Assembly: GCA_013397435.1 (NCBI GenBank)
Contig: VZRG01000030.1
Coordinates: 380,014-444,013, forward strand
Direction of reading: 5' to 3'
Source: Erythrocercus mccallii
Taxonomy: Eukaryota > Chordata > Aves > Passeriformes > Dicruridae
DNA length: 64,000 nt
Shown here: positions 61,401-64,000 of the stretch, piece after piece
How the letters are laid out: every line of letters starts with the position of its first letter
Numbering within the stretch: position 1 is the first letter of the stretch
The notes under the pieces: generated by a model
Databases searched by the model: none
The model's input: only the letters and a program-made list of their open reading frames with translations
Told to the model about the DNA's origin: nothing
Translations under genes and position numbers: made by a program

Positions 61401-64000
61401 GCCACAAGAAACTCATCTGGGTAGAGCTGTGGATGGAGGCTGAGGGGATGCAGGGAAGTGGCTCCTGCTGGGGAGGGGCAAAGAGGGAGGAGTTTCCCTA
61501 CTCAGTGCTCCTCACACTTAAACCTTCTCTTCCTTTCTGTTCCATCTCGACACCAGTGACCAAGACTCCCCTTTTCCCCACACTCCCGGGTTTTTGCCCC
61601 ACTCCCCCCCTCCCCAGCTAAGAAAGGACACTGCTCCAACAGCCTGGGGCGGCTCCTCTGGAGGCTGAGTCAGCTCCATGGATGCAGGACAGCACTGCTG
61701 GAGACCCACCCTGTGGGGGTGTGCTGCTGTGAGACTGCAGCATCATTAACTTGGATAATAGGACTGAGCCACAGCAAACCACCCTGGATTTGTATATCTC
61801 CATGCTGTGTTTGTTTTTGCAGTGTTTCTGACATAAACCCCTTTAGAGCTGCTTAGCTGAGAACCTCTTGGTAGTATGCATTGCATCCTGCTTGCTATGA
61901 TAATAGAAAAGAATCCTCCTCTATACGCTCATGATTTCAAGTACATTTGGTTGGTTGGTTTGTTCGCTTGTTTTCCTAAGAGGAGCAAGGAGAAAGCTTC
62001 CATTTTATAGAGCGTTCTGATGTTTTAACATATAAATAGATGAGGTTTTTTGTATTTTTCTTTTTCAGGTTTGCCCATCTACGGGTTCCATGACTGTTTG
62101 GAAACAGATGAGCAGTAAGTAGGGATTTTATTCCCAAAAGCAAATTGTAACATAATCTGTTCATTAGGTGAATTCTTTAGCTCAGTATGGAAATTTGCCT
62201 GAGTGGTGTAAAAGGGTGCTATTGACTAGAGCAGAGAGACAATGGCAAATTTTGCAGAAAAAAAATCTCATATTCTTACCTCTACTGTACAGTGAATATG
62301 TGAATATGCTGGTTATTCTAACATTTTGTTGTTACATTTTTTTATTATAACATTTTCTTTGCGTAAGCCTTACATCACAGGATCTCAAAAATTACAAAGA
62401 CAGGAGACCAAGGTGCATATTCAGGTCAGCCCCTCCTCAGTAAAATAGCATCCTACTCCATGAGACATAATACACACTGCAGCTTCACTGTGTACCTCTT
62501 GGCCAGCTGTGTAGGTGCTTTATCCCTGAGAACACTGATACCCACTTAATGAGTGGTGTCAACCTTCTCAGAGACAGTGAGGTACAAACATGTGTGGGGC
62601 ATCTTCTCTTGCCAAATGTTCCAAAGGCATGAGTCAGATCTCCCTATCTCGTAAATTATAAGACTAGATGAAAAAATGGTAATGAAAATGCCAAATAAAT
62701 GTGTTGATGTCCTTCTCTGCCATGAATTTTATTGAGTCTATGGATTTGAGCCCTCAGAGGTCACTCAGGTTAAATTTTAAGTCTTTTGTTCTCTATAAGT
62801 GATAGAAAATTCTGCTGATTCATTCAATTACAGGACTAAGTTACAGACACTGGGGAATTATGGTGAACTCTCTAAGAGAGACACCTTTGTGGTGAACAGT
62901 CTGTTGCAAATCTCTGCCAATATGTGCTGAACTGTATGAATTAAATTCTGCAAAACGTGTTAGGAGATGTGGAGATCTGGACTCATGTTCACAGGGATGG
63001 TGCTAAAGCTTCTGAGTTTCCTGTTCACTGCTGCCAGGACACTGAACAATTTCTTGGATGTAATTCCCTGTTGTCAGAGAGCCTCTATCCAGAATTGTGG
63101 GGTAGAGAGGAAGAGGGGTTGGAAGAGAGCCAGGTTAATGAGCCATGAAGGGTCTCCCCATTCTTCCTAGCATCTGGGAAGAAAGAGTATACTCTGTAGG
63201 AACTGACCACTCCAATGGAAAAACTGAGGCAGGATATACAGGATTGTTTCGGTAATGCAGGTAATGCATGAGAAAAACCTATACCTCCTTTGCTTTGGAA
63301 AAAGAGTGAGTTTTCTGGTGAAAAGGCCAGATTTAGCACAAAGCAATGGCACCATCAGGTACACTGTGGTGTTGAGCAATGGAGCAGGGGCTTGGGCACA
63401 TCTCTGTGTTGCAAGCACTGCCTTCACCATGGGTTTAGCACCAGCACTACCATACCAGATTAAAGTCTGCTGCAGCAGTCCCAGCACTTGTGTGATCAGG
63501 CTTGGTGTTTTTGAGAGGAATGATTTCACAGCAACGTGTCTTATTTTACCGTCATGCTTTCAGCCAGCCTCTGTGACTGGAAGGTCAGTTCTCCTCTCCT
63601 CCTGCCATCTTCTCCTGAGAGATCTGTTCCTGCAACACGCCTTTGACACAGCTGGTAGCCCTGGTGTGAGTGAGGCACCAGCAGCGACAGGGAGGTGAGT
63701 TAGAGCAGTGGGTGTAGAGGTGCTCAGGAGCACCTCTGAGTGCTCTGAGCATGGCCTCCCACTGTCTGCAGTGGTTTCTCCCTGCTTGCTGTGGTGCTGA
63801 AACAGGAGAGGTTGAGAGGGATGTAGCAGGGACAGCTGGGTGCAGGGATTGTCCTTCCCTGGCACAGGCGAGGATGAACGTGAGGATGCGCTTCAGGCAC
63901 ATATGTGCACATGAACCTTGAGCTGACTCCTGAGGAGGTGATTTCAGAGAGCAGTTTAAGGTGAGGATATTAGGCACTTACTGGTTCTGAAATACGGATT
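58434..64000. other. Intergenic region to window end, no gene recognised
   Basis: Unique sequence of moderate GC. Open frames reach 147 codons (63255-63698, plus strand), overlapped by minus-strand frames and without recognisable domain. A 46-nt exon-like segment at 62069-62114 has a strong acceptor and donor. A short (TTGG)n run lies near 61949. Confidence 0.55.

Noticed and set aside
63167..63977. Overlapping open frames on both strands up to 147 codons
   Set aside because: Both strands open at once, no domain, no splice signals that make a gene model.

Overview
The window is vertebrate, almost certainly avian, nuclear DNA. It holds the 3' half of QKI (quaking), a STAR-family RNA-binding protein, on the + strand. 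The bird assignment rests on three CR1 retroposon 3' fragments (one ending in the typical ATTCTGTGATTCTGTGA repeat), compact AT-rich introns, and translated QKI exons that match the vertebrate protein almost residue for residue as I remember it. Species cannot be fixed. In chicken and human, QKI is followed by a long gene-poor interval, which fits the right third of this window.

Layout. 1-27450 is intron; the KH-domain exons were not found and must lie to the left. 27451-27538 is the exon encoding the QUA2 part of the STAR domain (called exon 5 here). 29869-30165 is the proline/tyrosine-rich exon 6. 30783-30826 is a decayed copy of the QKI-7 tail exon with no splice acceptor. 32053-32078 is the QKI-6 tail (GMAFPTKG). 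32824-32898 is exon 7, carrying the nuclear-localisation tail of QKI-5. 37628-37644 is the end of QKI-5 (AATGN, stop), followed by a long 3' UTR that probably runs to a polyadenylation signal at 43918 (second signal at 44039). From about 44.1 kb to 64 kb no gene is recognised; GC rises in the last 12 kb and two CR1 copies lie there.

How it works together. One pre-mRNA is processed into proteins that share the RNA-binding domain and differ in the last few residues, which set nuclear (QKI-5) or cytoplasmic (QKI-6) location. Several of the acceptors that decide this have ACUAAY, the QKI core recognition motif, at the branch-point position: exon 6 (29754), QKI-6 tail (32020) and QKI-5 terminal exon (37527). 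A bipartite QKI site also straddles the QKI-5 acceptor and its stop codon, and a cluster of QKI sites lies in the 3' UTR next to internal poly(A) signals. This looks like a self-regulating splice switch. A 94-codon, CpG-rich, basic reading frame also starts at a second acceptor 119 nt inside the terminal exon, in frame with QKI; it could be an undescribed alternative C-terminus.

Limits: the QKI calls are firm because the encoded peptides are recognisable. Branch points, QKI sites, UTR ends and alternative isoforms are inferred from motifs without transcript data.
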